A DNA stretch of 64,000 bases. Origin: Cheilinus undulatus. Taxonomy: Eukaryota; Chordata; Actinopteri; Labriformes; Labridae. Numbering within the stretch: position 1 is the first letter of the stretch; every line of letters starts with the position of its first letter. Position numbers and translations under genes: made by a program. Location of the stretch: contig NC_054867.1 of assembly GCF_018320785.1 (NCBI RefSeq), positions 54,167,776 to 54,231,775 on the forward strand, written 5' to 3'. The notes beneath the pieces are model-generated. The model saw only the letters and a list, made by a program, of their open reading frames with translations, searched no databases and had not been told where the DNA came from. Below, piece by piece: positions 63,480-64,000 of this stretch.

Positions 63480-64000
63480 GATTTAGTTTACATGATAGAG
63501 TCTACAGTATTTAGTTTACATGATAGAGTATACAGTATATAGTTTATATAATAGAGTCTACAGTATTTAGTTTACATGATAGAGTATACAGAAAGTTTCA
63601 GAGACATTAAAAACAAACTGATCAGAGTCTACTGGCGACATTGATCATATGATGGATATGTTTATAACTGGTCATATCAGCTGACTGAAGCAGGAGCTCT
63701 AATTAAAATCATCTTCATAGATCATGTGAAAGTCACCTGATTAGGGAAATAAATTAAATATATTGGATAAAATGGTTTTCTGTCACAATTTGAGTCAGTT
63801 TCATGAGAACAACATCCTCTTTTAAAAAAATGTTCCTCTTTTCTACTCCATACATCAGTGTTGACATTTAAAAATAATGTTTAATTACTTCTTCTTTTTT
63901 ACCTTTACACCTTGTTGAAGGGTATACAGTATTTAGTTTACATGGTAGAGTATACAGTATATAGTTTACATGATAGAGTATACAGTATTTAGTTTACATG
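63480..64000. repeat. intron 1 minisatellite of gene 6
   Basis: Two blocks (63483-63595 and 63918-64000) of 27-29 bp units of the type TTTACATGATAGAGTATACA then GTATTTAG. The second block continues past the window end. The sequence between them matches intron 1 of genes 4 and 5. Confidence 0.75.

Overview
The window looks like nuclear DNA from a percomorph-type teleost fish. It has split genes with GT-AG introns, AT-rich introns, and many old, nested transposable elements of kinds common in fish (Tc1/mariner, hAT, piggyBac-like, Kolobok-like, LINE 3' tails, a tRNA-derived SINE, solo LTRs). No prokaryotic features, rRNA genes, canonical tRNA genes or CRISPR arrays were seen. The species is not identified.

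The only functional protein-coding content I can support is a head-to-tail tandem array of six genes on the + strand. They encode four-pass membrane proteins of the MS4A (CD20-like) family. Genes 1-5 are complete, each with seven coding exons and every intron in phase 0. Gene 6 shows only its first coding exon before the window ends. The array falls into two clades. Clade A is genes 1-3 (about 2.2-8.3, 13.6-18.1 and 22.6-26.9 kb; 235 aa each). Clade B is genes 4-6 (38.1-42.8, 52.0-58.8 and 63.2 kb onward; 244 and 242 aa for the complete ones). Clade A lies in large recent segmental duplications: the unit starting at position 1 recurs from about 10.45 kb and partly again from 20.5 kb. Clade B units share promoter-proximal, intron and 3' flanking sequence, including an orthologous Kolobok-like insertion just after the stop codon.

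Most of the rest is repeat. Clade A units carry a LINE reverse-transcriptase fragment, a pair of inverted LINE-derived repeats around exons 1-2, intronic minisatellites and a downstream TTAA-flanked piggyBac-like element. Some insertions are unit-specific and show empty sites in sister units: a Tc1 element in intron 3 of gene 1, a 712-bp solo LTR downstream of gene 2, and a hAT-like element and a long-TIR Tc1/mariner element in gene 5. The 28-38 kb spacer and the 44.6-51.5 kb spacer are accumulations of MITEs, solo LTRs, degenerate AT-rich arrays, THAP-type fragments and a broken retroelement gag with a tRNA-Pro primer-binding site.

The most interesting signal is the divergence pattern among clade A genes. 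Exon 4, which encodes TM3 and the extracellular TM3-TM4 loop, differs between genes 2 and 3 at 14 of 117 sites, all amino-acid changing by hand count. The roughly 280 bp of intron just upstream look identical. This fits strong diversifying selection on the exposed loop of a young family that may act as surface sensors or immune-cell membrane proteins, or intron homogenisation around retained exon variants.
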